64,000 nt of DNA from the NCBI RefSeq assembly GCF_001648355.1, contig NZ_LXSL01000016.1:1-64000 (forward strand), written 5' to 3'. The notes under the pieces are model-generated. The model was not told the origin of the DNA, searched no databases, and saw only the letters and a list, made by a program, of their open reading frames with translations. Positions 7,797 through 16,357 of this stretch are shown here, piece after piece. The position numbers and the translations under genes are program-made. The first letter of the stretch is position 1, and the number at the start of each line of letters is the position of its first letter. Source of the DNA: Eikenella longinqua. GTDB lineage: Bacteria > Pseudomonadota > Gammaproteobacteria > Burkholderiales > Neisseriaceae.

Positions 7797-7951
7797 GGCG
7801 CGGGTATGGGGCGGAAACGAAAAATGCGGGATTGTAACGCAGTGTAGGCGGATTTTATAGCAGGTAAATCAGCGCGGGAGCGGCTGAAAGAATGTGAAGA
7901 ATACGGTACACTGCGCCTTGTTTTACCTATTTTGGCAGAGAAAGGATGCGA

Positions 7952-8413
7952 ATGTTTGCAAATCGAGTGTTGGCGCTGTTGGTGTCGGTGTGGTTCGGGG
8001 CTTATGTGCTGGCGGGCTACGGCGTGGCGCCTTTGTTGTTCCAATCGCTGCCCAAGGAGCAGGCCGGCACGCTGGCCGGGGTGCTGTTTAGCACGGTGAA
8101 CTATATCGGGCTGTTTGTGTGGGCGGTGGTGTATCTGGCCGGCGTTTCGGCGCGGCGGCAGTCGTTTGGCCGGGGAGGCAACAGCAAGCTTTCCTCGCGC
8201 TTGGTGGCGTTCACCTGGCTGCTGCTGGCGGTGTCGCAATTCGTGCTGGTGCCGCTCATCCGCGCGCTGCGCACGGGGCAAACGCATTGGCTATCCAACC
8301 TGCTCGGCGGCGAAATGGGCTTCTGGCACGGCATGTCGAGCAGCCTGTATATGCTGGTGAGCCTGCTGGGCTTGGTGCTGCTGATGCGGCTGGTGCGCTT
8401 CGAGTGGCATTAA
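7952..8413 (+). CDS. DUF4149-family inner-membrane protein
   Basis: 153 residues with four predicted membrane helices (residues ~5-30, 45-65, 83-103 and 125-147). The AGYGVAPLLF segment and overall layout match the DUF4149 (TMEM205-like) family, whose function is unknown. The ATG at 7952 is preferred over 7946 because AAAGG at 7941-7945 is correctly spaced only for the second. The gene stands alone and ends at a DUS hairpin. Confidence 0.7.
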   Translation: MFANRVLALLVSVWFGAYVLAGYGVAPLLFQSLPKEQAGTLAGVLFSTVNYIGLFVWAVVYLAGVSARRQSFGRGGNSKLSSRLVAFTWLLLAVSQFVLVPLIRALRTGQTHWLSNLLGGEMGFWHGMSSSLYMLVSLLGLVLLMRLVRFEWH

Positions 8414-8430
8414 AGGCTACCTGAAAAATG

Positions 8431-8476
8431 AAAGGCTACCTGAAAATATCTGCCGCAGGGTTTTCAGGTAGCCTTT
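8431..8476 (+). terminator. Inverted DUS pair with T-run
   Basis: AAAGGCTACCTGAAAA pairs with TTTTCAGGTAGCCTTT, followed by T-rich sequence. A further direct DUS lies just upstream at 8413. Likely terminator of the DUF4149 gene. Confidence 0.65.
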
Positions 8477-8562
8477 TTCACGTTTGCCGCCCTTAATGCT
8501 TGCTGCCCCACCCCTGCGCCGATAAAATGCAGCCGTTCACATCCCAACACAAGGAAACCGCC

Positions 8563-8832
8563 ATGCTGGCCAAAAAAATCCTCGACGAACTCGCCGAAAA
8601 AATCAGCAGCACCATCGCCGCAAGCCCGGTGAAAGATGCCGAGAAAAACGTGAAAACCCTGCTCGGCAGCACGTTTAACAAGCTGGATTTGGTAACGCGC
8701 GAAGAGTTCGACATCCAGCAGCAGGTGCTCATCAAAACCCGCGAAAAGCTGGCCGCCCTAGAAGCGCGCCTGGCCAAGCTGGAAGCCGCCGCCCCGGCAG
8801 CCGCCCTGCCCAACCGTTCCGAACAGCAATAG
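8563..8832 (+). CDS. ubiK: Ubiquinone biosynthesis accessory factor UbiK
   Basis: 89 residues starting MLAKKILDELAEKISSTIAA. The C-terminal half is a coiled coil (REEFDIQQQVLIKTREKLAA, then LEARLAKLEAA). This is the UbiK/YqiC (BMFP) family, which binds UbiJ and supports the soluble Ubi complex under aerobic growth. AAGGAAA precedes the ATG at 8563. It lies ten bases upstream of comM, probably as one transcript. Confidence 0.85.
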   Translation: MLAKKILDELAEKISSTIAASPVKDAEKNVKTLLGSTFNKLDLVTREEFDIQQQVLIKTREKLAALEARLAKLEAAAPAAALPNRSEQQ

Positions 8833-8842
8833 GAAGCGCGGC

Positions 8843-10339
8843 ATGAGCTTGGCGGTGGTATACAGCCGTGCCCTCAGCGGCATGGCCGCGCCCTTAGTGG
8901 AAGTGGAAACCCACTTGGCCAACGGCCTGCCCGCGTTCAACATCGTCGGCCTGCCCGACACCGAAGTGAAGGAAAGCCGCGACCGCGTGCGCGCCGCCAT
9001 CATCCAAAGCGGCTTCGATTTCCCCGCCAAGAAAATCACTGTAAACCTCGCTCCGGCCGACCTGCCCAAAGAATCCGGCCGCTTCGACCTGCCGATTGCC
9101 ATCGGCATCCTCGCCGCCTCCGGCCAAATCGCCATCGCCCCCGAAGAGCTCGCCCGCTACGAAATGGCCGGCGAACTCGCCCTTTCCGGCTTATTGCGCC
9201 CGGTGCGCGGCGCACTGGCGATGGTGTGGCAGAGCACGCAGGCGCAGCGCCGCTTCATCCTGCCGCAGCAAAGCGCCGAACAGGCCGCGCTGATTGAAAG
9301 CGCCGAAGTGCTCGCCGCCGACAGCCTCGGCGCCGTGGCCGCCCACCTCAACGGCATCGCCGCACTCGAGCGCTGCCGCCCCGAAATCCACATCAGCAAA
9401 GAAACCCCCTATCCCGACCTGCAAGACGTAAAAGGCCAGCACACCGCCCGCCTCGCGCTGGAAATCGCCGCCGCCGGCGGCCACAGCCTGCTGATGAGCG
9501 GCCCGCCCGGCACCGGCAAATCCATGCTCGCCCAGCGCCTGCCCGGCATCCTGCCGCCCCTCTCCGACCACGAAATGACCGAAACCTGGGCGCTGCGCTC
9601 GCTGCTGCCCCAGCAGCACGGCTTCTCCCGCCGCCGCCCCTTCCGTTCGCCGCATCACAGTGCCAGCAGCGCCGCCATGGTGGGCGGCGGCTCCGACCCC
9701 AAGCCCGGCGAAATTTCCTTGGCGCACAACGGCGTACTCTTTCTTGATGAGCTGCCCGAGTTCGACCGCAAAGTGCTCGAAATGCTGCGCGAACCGTTGG
9801 AAAACGGCCTCATCCACATTTCCCGCGCCAGCCGCCAGGCCACCTATCCCGCCCGCTTCCAGCTCGTGGCCGCCATGAACCCCTGCCCCTGCGGCTACCT
9901 CGGCCACCCCGCCAAGCCCTGCCGCTGCACACCCGAGAGCATCGCCCGTTATCGCGGCAAAATCTCCGGCCCGCTCTTGGATAGGATTGATTTGATTATC
10001 GAAGTGCCCGCCCTCACCGCCGCCGAGCTCACCCAGGCCGCCCCCGGCGAAAGCAGCGCCGCCGTGTTGCAGCGCGTGCTCGCCGCCCGTGAAAGGCAAT
10101 ACCTCCGCCAAGGCAAAAGCAACGCCGAGCTTAACGTAAGCGAACTCGACGACCTCGCCGCCATCGAGCCCGAAGCCAAAGCCGCCCTCTCCGCCGTGCT
10201 GGAAAAACTCTCCCTCTCCGCCCGCAGCTACCACCGCATCCTACGCATCGCCCGCACCCTGGCCGACCTCGCCGGCAGCGATAGCGTAAACCAGCGCCAC
10301 GTCATGCAGGCCGTGAGCTTCCGCCGCACCCCGTCTTGA
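8843..10339 (+). CDS. comM: ComM/YifB-type Mg-chelatase-like AAA+ ATPase
   Basis: 498 residues. The N-terminal Lon-like fold (1-~170) is followed by the AAA+ core: Walker A GPPGTGKS at 220-227, Walker B VLFLDEL near 298-304, and the cysteine-rich NPCPCGYLG / PCRCTP segment. ComM is a hexameric branch-migration helicase that extends recombination of incoming DNA in natural transformation. Its presence fits a genome saturated with uptake sequences. AGGAAG precedes the ATG. A DUS hairpin follows. Confidence 0.93.
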   Translation: MSLAVVYSRALSGMAAPLVEVETHLANGLPAFNIVGLPDTEVKESRDRVRAAIIQSGFDFPAKKITVNLAPADLPKESGRFDLPIAIGILAASGQIAIAPEELARYEMAGELALSGLLRPVRGALAMVWQSTQAQRRFILPQQSAEQAALIESAEVLAADSLGAVAAHLNGIAALERCRPEIHISKETPYPDLQDVKGQHTARLALEIAAAGGHSLLMSGPPGTGKSMLAQRLPGILPPLSDHEMTETWALRSLLPQQHGFSRRRPFRSPHHSASSAAMVGGGSDPKPGEISLAHNGVLFLDELPEFDRKVLEMLREPLENGLIHISRASRQATYPARFQLVAAMNPCPCGYLGHPAKPCRCTPESIARYRGKISGPLLDRIDLIIEVPALTAAELTQAAPGESSAAVLQRVLAARERQYLRQGKSNAELNVSELDDLAAIEPEAKAALSAVLEKLSLSARSYHRILRIARTLADLAGSDSVNQRHVMQAVSFRRTPS

Positions 10340-10405
10340 AAGGCTACCTGAAAAATCAAACGCGCCACATCCCCCAGCTCCAATCCATTTTTCAGGTAGC
10401 CTTTT
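10339..10405 (+). terminator. Inverted DUS pair after comM
   Basis: AAAGGCTACCTGAAAAA faces TTTTTCAGGTAGCCTTTT across a ~32-base loop, ending in T's. Another single DUS follows at about 10427. Confidence 0.55.
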
Positions 10406-10539
10406 CCCCTTCCCGCCAGCCAAACAGGCTACCTGAAAACCATTCCCGCCCGCCCAGCCTGAAAGAACATGTAAAAACCTTCCGCCGCCGCAAACGGTTT
10501 TGATAAAATGCGGCACATTTTTAGCAAGCCCTTTTCCCC

Positions 10540-11304
10540 ATGCAAACCAAACCCCACGGCAAAGGCCTTTCCGGCTTTATCTTCGGCCTCCTGCTCGCCA
10601 CCCTCATCATCGGCGTCGTGTTATATTTCCTCAACAACACGCCCTCCGGCATCAAGCAGCCCGAAGCCCCGAAAACCGACATCCAGCCCGAAATCCTCAC
10701 CCCCCGCCAGCAGCGCGCACCCGACACCGCCGCCGGCAGCGACGCCTCCGGCAGCAGCGGCCACTACGCCCTGCCCCCCGGCGACATCACCGACAAACCG
10801 CCCGTGGCCGCTTCCGTGCCCGCCCAAGCCAGCGCCCCCGAAGCCCGCCCCGAGCAGCCCAAGCCGCAACAGCAGGCCAAGCCACGCGAGCCGCAGCGCA
10901 AACCCGAGCCTGAAGCCAAGCCCACCCCGCAGCAGATTCTGGAAAGCGGCAACGTAGAGCGCGCCCGCGAGCAGGCCAGGCGCGAACGCCGCGAAGCCGA
11001 AGCACGCGAAGCCCAGGCCAAAGCCGCCGAACAGCGCAACAGCCAGCGCGATGCCGAAGCACGCGGCAACAGCGGCGGCCGCTACATCGTGCAGATGGGC
11101 TCCTTCAACAACCCCGAAGCCGCCGATTCCCAACGCGCCAAACTCGCCATGCTCGGCATCGACGCCCGCGTGAGCAGCAGCCAGCGCAACGGCCAAACCG
11201 TATACCGCATCCAAAGCGGCCGCCTCAGCCGCGCCCAAGCCGACGCCTTAAGCCAGCGCCTGCGCGGCAACGGCATCGACAGCCTCACCCGCCAAGCCGA
11301 CTAA
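10540..11304 (+). CDS. SPOR-domain cell-division/envelope protein (FtsN/Tpc-like)
   Basis: 254 residues. A short cytoplasmic start, one membrane helix (FIFGLLLATLIIGVVLYFL, ~13-31), a long Pro/Ala/Gln/Glu-rich linker, and a C-terminal SPOR domain (YIVQMGSFNNPEAADSQ ... VYRIQSGRLSRAQAD). SPOR domains bind denuded septal glycan. Layout and length match FtsN-like proteins and neisserial Tpc. It is followed 29 bases later by dsbA, probably in one operon. Confidence 0.8.
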   Translation: MQTKPHGKGLSGFIFGLLLATLIIGVVLYFLNNTPSGIKQPEAPKTDIQPEILTPRQQRAPDTAAGSDASGSSGHYALPPGDITDKPPVAASVPAQASAPEARPEQPKPQQQAKPREPQRKPEPEAKPTPQQILESGNVERAREQARRERREAEAREAQAKAAEQRNSQRDAEARGNSGGRYIVQMGSFNNPEAADSQRAKLAMLGIDARVSSSQRNGQTVYRIQSGRLSRAQADALSQRLRGNGIDSLTRQAD

Positions 11305-11333
11305 CCCCATTCCACCCACCACGAAAGATTAAA

Positions 11334-12002
11334 ATGAAACTGAAAGCCCTATTCCTCGCCGCACTCACCGTTTTCGCCGTCGGCACCGCCCAAGCCAAAG
11401 CCGTGGAAAACACCGACTACATCGTGCGCACCAACGTCATCAAGCCCGTAAACCCCAACAAAATCGAAGTAACCGAATTCTTCGGCTATTTCTGCGTTCA
11501 CTGCCAACACTTGGAGCCCGCCCTCGAGCAGCAAAGCAAACGCTTCGCCTCCGACACCGTGCTGCGCCAAGAACACGTGGTGTGGCAGCCTGCGCACCAA
11601 ACCCTGGCCCGTCTGCTCGCCGCCGTGAAATCCACCGGCCTCACCCGCCAGGCCAACCAGCCCATTTTCAAAGCGCTGATGGACGGCAAAGTAACCGACG
11701 AAGCCAGCCTGAAAAACTGGATTCAGCAGCAGCCCTACGGCAGCCGCCTGCTCGCCGCCTATAACAGCCCGCAGGCCGCCGCCGCCGCCCAAACCATGCA
11801 GCAGCAAACTGTTACCTACAACATCACCAAAACTCCGGTCATCATCGTGGGCGGCAAATACGAGCTCACCGACTCCAAAAACATGCAGGTGTTGCAGGAG
11901 CTGATTGAGAAAGTGCGCGCCGAACGCGGCATGCCCGCCCCCGCCCCGCGCGCCACCGTGCGCAGCCGAGCCGCCGGGCTTGCCGGCCAGGCCAACCGCT
12001 AA
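11334..12002 (+). CDS. dsbA: Periplasmic thiol:disulfide oxidoreductase DsbA
   Basis: 222 residues with a cleavable signal peptide (LFLAALTVFAVGTAQA). The active-site CxxC reads FFGYFCVHC near residue 60, and the cis-proline loop is TKTPVIIVGGKY near 165. It introduces disulfides into exported proteins. Absence of a lipobox makes it the soluble type, unlike the DsbA lipoproteins of Neisseria. The C-terminal extension is Arg/Ala rich. Encoded just after the SPOR protein. Confidence 0.9.
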   Translation: MKLKALFLAALTVFAVGTAQAKAVENTDYIVRTNVIKPVNPNKIEVTEFFGYFCVHCQHLEPALEQQSKRFASDTVLRQEHVVWQPAHQTLARLLAAVKSTGLTRQANQPIFKALMDGKVTDEASLKNWIQQQPYGSRLLAAYNSPQAAAAAQTMQQQTVTYNITKTPVIIVGGKYELTDSKNMQVLQELIEKVRAERGMPAPAPRATVRSRAAGLAGQANR

Positions 12003-12012
12003 ACCGCGCCTG

Positions 12013-12056
12013 GATTTTCAGGTAGCCTGTAGCCGGGACTATGGGCTACCTGAAAC
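12013..12056. terminator. Inverted DUS pair between dsbA and uppP
   Basis: TTTTCAGGTAGCC faces GGCTACCTGAAAC around a GTAGCCGGGACTATG loop. It separates the dsbA and uppP transcripts. Confidence 0.5.
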
Positions 12057-12086
12057 ATTTTTCAGATTGTTTTCAAGAGTTTCACC

Positions 12087-12908
12087 ATGAGTTTGCTCCT
12101 CGCCTTCAAAGCCCTGATTCTCGGCATCGTGGAAGGCCTCACCGAATTCCTGCCCATCTCCAGCACCGGTCATCTGATTGTGGCCGGCAGCCTGATCGGC
12201 TTTGATGCCGAAAGCCATGCCGTGTTCAACATCGCCATCCAGCTCGGCGCCATCCTCGCCGTGGTGTATGAATACCGCGCCCGCTTCCTCCATGTGGCCA
12301 CCCATTTGGGCAAAGACCGGCTGGCCAACCGCTTCGTGCTCAACCTCGCCATCGCCTTCGTTCCCGCCGCCGCCGTCGGCCTGCTGCTAAATGATTTTAT
12401 TGAAAAAGTGCTGTTCAACCCGGTGAGCGTGGCCGCCGCGCTGGTGGTGGGCGGCTTTTTGATTTTGTGGATTGAAAAACGGCAGAGCCGCATCCCACCG
12501 AGGGTGCGCAGCGTGGACGATATGCGCCCGCGCGACGCGCTTGCCGTGGGCCTGTTTCAGATTTTGGCGCTGATTCCCGGCACTTCCCGCTCCGGCAGCA
12601 CCATCATGGGCGGCATGGTGTGGGGGCTCGACCGCAAAACCGCCACCGAGTTTTCCTTCTTCTTGGCGGTGCCGATTATGGTGGCCGCTTCCGGCTACAG
12701 CATTTTAAAAAACCTGAGCGCCTTCAGCGCGCAGGTTTTTGGCCTGATCGCCGTGGGCTTTATTGCCGCTTTCGTGTCCGGCCTGGTGGCGGTAAAAGCC
12801 TTGCTGCGCTTTGTGTCGAGCAAAAACTTCGTGCCCTTCGCCTACTACCGCATCGTGTTCGGCGGCATCATCCTGCTCACTTGGCTGGGCGGCTGGGTGA
12901 ATTGGTAA
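12087..12908 (+). CDS. uppP: Undecaprenyl-diphosphatase
   Basis: 273 residues, polytopic membrane protein. Recycles undecaprenyl diphosphate to the lipid carrier used for peptidoglycan and glycan assembly; overproduction gives bacitracin resistance. Signature motifs are EGLTEFLPISSTGHL near 12-26 (catalytic Glu and Ser) and PGTSRSGSTIMGG near 160-172. Length is typical. Monocistronic, bounded by DUS hairpins on both sides. Confidence 0.95.
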   Translation: MSLLLAFKALILGIVEGLTEFLPISSTGHLIVAGSLIGFDAESHAVFNIAIQLGAILAVVYEYRARFLHVATHLGKDRLANRFVLNLAIAFVPAAAVGLLLNDFIEKVLFNPVSVAAALVVGGFLILWIEKRQSRIPPRVRSVDDMRPRDALAVGLFQILALIPGTSRSGSTIMGGMVWGLDRKTATEFSFFLAVPIMVAASGYSILKNLSAFSAQVFGLIAVGFIAAFVSGLVAVKALLRFVSSKNFVPFAYYRIVFGGIILLTWLGGWVNW

Positions 12909-12941
12909 ACCCGTTTCCGGCAAACTGCTTGTCTCTGCAAT

Positions 12942-12973
12942 GAAGGCTACCTGAAAAATTTCAGGTAGCCTTT
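12942..12973 (+). terminator. Inverted DUS pair after uppP
   Basis: AAGGCTACCTGAAA and TTTCAGGTAGCCTT face each other with almost no loop, followed by T's. Confidence 0.6.
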
Positions 12974-12983
12974 ATCCTTCCCA

Positions 12984-13089
12984 TATAGTGGCTTAACAAA
13001 AATCAGGACAAGGCGACGAAGCCGCAGACAGTACAGATAGTACGGCAAGGCGAGGCAACGCAGTCCTGGTTTAAATTGAATCCACTATA
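12984..13089. repeat. Correia repeat enclosed element (short form)
   Basis: 106 bases. The left end TATAGTGGCTTAACAAAAAT and right end TTTAAATTGAATCCACTATA match the known 26-base terminal repeats of neisserial Correia elements. The internal AGGACAAGGCGACGAAGCC and TACGGCAAGGCGAGG also match. It lacks the central stretch seen in ~150-base copies. It is non-coding and inserted between two terminators in the uppP-clcA gap. Confidence 0.8.
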
Positions 13090-13116
13090 TCTATATCATC
13101 GGCCGTTCAAACGTTT

Positions 13117-13179
13117 GCTGCATGAAGAAGGCTACCTGAAAACCGGTTTAGGGTTTTCAGGTAGCCTTCTTCATGCAGC
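13117..13179. terminator. Perfect 28-base inverted repeat built around a DUS pair
   Basis: Arms 13117-13144 and 13152-13179 are perfect complements, with a seven-base loop. The arms begin GCTGCATGAAGAAGGC and include the full DUS. It sits one base before the minus-strand clcA stop and faces uppP, so it probably terminates clcA transcription. Confidence 0.7.
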
Positions 13180-13180
13180 C

Positions 13181-14605
13181 CTACTCCGCTTTCGCCGCCT
13201 CCTGCGCCGCCTTATCTTGCTCCAGCCTATTCGCCTGCTCCTGCTGTAATTCCTCACGCAGCCGCTGGCGGAAACGACCCGCCGCGAAATGATAAAATGG
13301 CTGCGGGCAGAATTGGCGCGCAATCACCGAAGCGGCAATCGACGACACCAGCATCCAAAACAGCAGCGACTGGCTGCCCGTCATCTCCATCACCACCACG
13401 CTGGCCGTGAGCGGCGCCTGCGTGGCCGCCGCCAGAAACGCCGCCATGCACAGCAGCGCCAAAATCGCTACCGGCGCCGTATCGCCGCCAATCTGCGCAA
13501 TGTGCACCCCCAGCACCGCGCCGATGGCCAGCGACGGCGTGAAAATCCCGCCCGGAATGCCCGCCCAATACGACAGCACCGTGGCCGCCCACTTCGCCCC
13601 GGCCAGGCCCGGCGTCAAATTCGTGTGCCCGTGCAGCGAAGCGGCCGCGATGGCGTAGCCCGTGCCGTAGGTTTGGCCGTCAAACAGCACGCCCAAAGCC
13701 GCCAACATCAGGCCGAAAATGCCCGCCAGCCAAATCGGGTGCCGCCGCATCCAGCTGCGCCACTTCGGCGGCGCCAGCCAAGTGGCACCCTTGCTCAGAA
13801 AACGGGCAAACAAACCGCCCGCCGCCCCGCACACCACCGCACACAACAGCGCCCATTGCAGCATGTTTTCCACCGGCTGCCCGGCGTTGAAGCCCTGAAA
13901 ATACGTGCTGTTACCCTCAATCGCCACCAAAAAGAAACCCGCAGCCAGCACGCCGATAAAAATCTGCCGCTCCCAGTGCAACGACACCGAACGCCCCAGC
14001 TCCTCAATCGCAAAAATCACCCCGGCCAGCGGCGCATTAAACGCCGCCGCCAAACCGCCAGCCGCGCCGGCCGCCAGCAATTCTTTTTCCTGCAAACGCT
14101 TAAACGCCAAATTGTAGCGTTTGCACCAGCTGCCCCAAGCCAGCATCACCGCCGCACCCACCTGCACCGACGGCCCCTCGCGGCCCACCGAAGCCCCGGC
14201 CAACATGCCCAAAAATGTGAGCGGGATTTTCAAAATCGTGCGACCCAATGCCACCAACCGGTTGCCGCCCTTCACTTTCGGCATCGACAGCGTGGCCAGC
14301 ACCTGCGGGATGCCGCTGCCCGCCGTATAAGGCGCAAAACGGCGCGTGAGCCACACAATCAGCATCAGCCCCAAGGGCAGCACCGCAAATGCCGCCAGCG
14401 GATATTGCCGCGCCCATTCCCGGTTTAGCTCCAGCGCATAATCCGCCAGCTTGGCAAAGCCCAGCGACACCAGCGACACCAGCGCCGCGCCCATCAGCAG
14501 CAGAATCACCGCCGCCGTTTTGCGCGACAGCCGCTGCGTTTGCTTGATTTTGTGCGACAAACCCCTGCCGATTTTGCCGCTCACCTTAATGCCTAATCGT
14601 TTCAT
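13181..14605 (-). CDS. ClC-family chloride channel / H+-Cl- antiporter
   Basis: 474 residues, about ten to twelve membrane helices. ClC signature loops are present: GSGIPQVLA (first anion-binding loop), GREGPSVQVGAA containing the gating glutamate, and GIPGGIFTPSLAIGA. Such transporters exchange chloride for protons and help in acid stress. A basic Arg/Lys-rich N-terminus precedes the first helix, and the C-terminal tail is Glu/Gln/Ala rich with no CBS domains. Monocistronic on the minus strand. Confidence 0.88.
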   Translation of the reverse strand: MKRLGIKVSGKIGRGLSHKIKQTQRLSRKTAAVILLLMGAALVSLVSLGFAKLADYALELNREWARQYPLAAFAVLPLGLMLIVWLTRRFAPYTAGSGIPQVLATLSMPKVKGGNRLVALGRTILKIPLTFLGMLAGASVGREGPSVQVGAAVMLAWGSWCKRYNLAFKRLQEKELLAAGAAGGLAAAFNAPLAGVIFAIEELGRSVSLHWERQIFIGVLAAGFFLVAIEGNSTYFQGFNAGQPVENMLQWALLCAVVCGAAGGLFARFLSKGATWLAPPKWRSWMRRHPIWLAGIFGLMLAALGVLFDGQTYGTGYAIAAASLHGHTNLTPGLAGAKWAATVLSYWAGIPGGIFTPSLAIGAVLGVHIAQIGGDTAPVAILALLCMAAFLAAATQAPLTASVVVMEMTGSQSLLFWMLVSSIAASVIARQFCPQPFYHFAAGRFRQRLREELQQEQANRLEQDKAAQEAAKAE

Positions 14606-14840
14606 ACCGTTTCTATCCGCCGCAGTTCGGAAACAGCCTTGGCTTCAGCCAATTGCCGAGCGTTCCGAGCCGCCGTTTAATGTAAACACACACAAACATT
14701 TCTTTGCGCATTATAGCAAACCGCATGCCAAGCGTAAGCCGCTGCCGCAAACGCCCGCGCCAAACCCGGCTTTTGGCGGAATAAAATCCAGCAATCTCAA
14801 GCCGCTCACCAAAAACCGCGCATTTCCCGCACAAAACATC

Positions 14841-14869
14841 TTGCCTTTTACGCACGTTTCCTATATTAT
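14841..14869 (+). promoter_or_regulatory. Promoter of tRNA-Ser(GCU)
   Basis: TTGCCT at 14841-14846 and TATTAT at 14864-14869 are separated by 17 bases and placed 16 bases before the mature tRNA. Confidence 0.6.
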
Positions 14870-14885
14870 CCGCCGTTCCGAATTC

Positions 14886-14979
14886 GGAGTAGTGGCTGAG
14901 AGGCTGAAGGCACACCCCTGCTAAGGGTGCATATGGGCTAAAACCTGTATCGAGGGTTCGAATCCCTCCTACTCCGCCA
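14886..14979 (+). tRNA. tRNA-Ser (anticodon GCU)
   Basis: A class II tRNA. The acceptor GGAGTAG pairs with CTACTCC, with discriminator G and an encoded CCA end (14977-14979). The anticodon loop CTGCTAA gives GCU at 14920-14922, reading AGC and AGU. A long variable arm and the T-loop GGTTCGAATCC are visible. It has its own promoter and terminator. Confidence 0.95.
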
Positions 14980-14985
14980 ACATCC

Positions 14986-15015
14986 AAACTCCCCAACCGC
15001 CAGGTTGGGGAGTTT
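14986..15015 (+). terminator. Intrinsic terminator of tRNA-Ser
   Basis: AAACTCCCCAACC pairs perfectly with GGTTGGGGAGTTT around a four-base loop. Confidence 0.8.
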
Positions 15016-15173
15016 GCTTTGCGCGAATGATAAAAGGCTACCTGAAAACCCTTCCGGCTTGGCCGATACCTTCAATTCAGCTGTCTCCTGCCAGCTTTCC
15101 CCAAGCCAATCGCCCACCCAAATCCGCTATAATCCCGCCTTTCCCTCTTTTCCTTTTCCCAACACCGCAAACC

Positions 15174-16073
15174 ATGTTTACCCAAGTCCGCCAGCACCTC
15201 CGCACCCCGCGCGACCTCCTGCGCTTCTGCATCAGCCGCTTCAACCAAGCCCGCCTCAGCTTCGGCCACGGCAGCGACAACGCCCACGACGAAGCTGCCT
15301 ACCTCATCCTCCACACCCTAAACCTCCCGCTCGACACCCTCGAGCCCTACCTCGACGCCGCCCTACTGCCCCAAGAAATCGACGCCGTGCTCAGCCTAGC
15401 CGAACGCCGCGTAAACGAACGCATCCCCATGGCCTACCTCACCCGCCAAGCCTGGCAGGGCGACTTCGAATTTTATGTGGACGAACGCGTGCTCATCCCC
15501 CGCTCCTTCATCTACGAAATGCTCGGCGAACCCATCGCCCTGTGGACAGACGGAGCCGACCGCGTCCGCCGCGTGCTCGACCTCTGCACCGGCAGCGGCT
15601 GCCTCGCCATCCAAGCCGCCCACCACTACCCAGAAGCCCAAATCGACGCCGCCGACCTCAGCCCCGACGCCCTCGAAGTGGCCGCCATCAACGTGGCCAA
15701 CTACGGCCTCGAAGAACGCATCCGCCTCATCCAAAGCGACCTCTTCGACAATCTTTCCGGCACCTACGACCTCATCATCTCCAACCCGCCCTATGTCAAT
15801 GCCGAAAGCGTGGCCGCGCTGCCCGCCGAATACCTGCACGAGCCCGAAATGGCGCTCGGCAGCGGTGAAGACGGCCTCGACGCCACCCACCAAATCCTCA
15901 ACCAAGCCGCCCGCTTCCTCAACCCCAACGGCATATTGCTGGTGGAAATCGGCCACAACCACGAAGTCCTCGAAGCCGCCCGCCCCGACCTGCCCTTCTT
16001 CTGGCCCGAACAGAGCGACGGCGGCAGCAGCGTCTTCCTGCTCACCCGCGAGCAGCTGCTGGGCGAAGCGTAA
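15174..16073 (+). CDS. prmB: Ribosomal protein uL3 N5-glutamine methyltransferase PrmB
   Basis: 299 residues. Methylates a glutamine of ribosomal protein L3 using S-adenosylmethionine. SAM-binding motif I is VLDLCTGSGCLAIQAA near 140-155. The NPPY motif is DLIISNPPYVNAES near 203, the mark of glutamine/adenine N-methylases. The N-terminal FTQVRQHLRTPRDLLRF matches PrmB rather than PrmC. ATG 15174 is chosen by homology; an upstream in-frame extension covers a DUS and is not convincing. Several DUS hairpins follow. Confidence 0.9.
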   Translation: MFTQVRQHLRTPRDLLRFCISRFNQARLSFGHGSDNAHDEAAYLILHTLNLPLDTLEPYLDAALLPQEIDAVLSLAERRVNERIPMAYLTRQAWQGDFEFYVDERVLIPRSFIYEMLGEPIALWTDGADRVRRVLDLCTGSGCLAIQAAHHYPEAQIDAADLSPDALEVAAINVANYGLEERIRLIQSDLFDNLSGTYDLIISNPPYVNAESVAALPAEYLHEPEMALGSGEDGLDATHQILNQAARFLNPNGILLVEIGHNHEVLEAARPDLPFFWPEQSDGGSSVFLLTREQLLGEA

Positions 16074-16122
16074 GCCGTTCCGCGCCGTTGAAACCAACGG
16101 CTGGCTTCGCTGCAGACGCTTG

Positions 16123-16164
16123 CTTTTCAGGTAGCCTCTATCCGTTCGGAGGCTACCTGAAAAT
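16123..16164. terminator. Inverted DUS pair after prmB
   Basis: TTTTCAGGTAGCCTC faces GAGGCTACCTGAAAA with a short loop. First of three hairpins in this gap. Confidence 0.55.
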
Positions 16165-16202
16165 TTTTAGCGCTTCGAACACGCCTTGCTTTGCCTGTTT
16201 GA

Positions 16203-16243
16203 TTTTCAGGTAGCCCCTTACGCCAAGAAGGGCTACCTGAAAA
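16203..16243. repeat. Second inverted DUS pair in the prmB-norB gap
   Basis: TTTTCAGGTAGCCC is mirrored by GGGCTACCTGAAAA. Confidence 0.5.
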
Positions 16244-16295
16244 CATAAGCTGCCAAAAAGCTAAGCTAACGCATAAACGCAACCGCCCATGCCAA

Positions 16296-16329
16296 AAAGG
16301 CTACCTGAAATATTTTTCAGGTAGCCTTT
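16296..16329. terminator. Third inverted DUS pair, terminator side of norB
   Basis: AAAGGCTACCTGAAA and TTTCAGGTAGCCTTT flank a four-base loop, 29 bases beyond the norB stop. Likely terminates norB from the minus strand. Confidence 0.55.
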
Positions 16330-16357
16330 GCTTCATTCAGCGTTTAATTACCAGGCA

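Noticed and set aside
16073..16357. Repeated short sequences that could suggest a CRISPR array
   Set aside because: The repeats are uptake sequences in both orientations with irregular spacing and no unique equal-length spacers.
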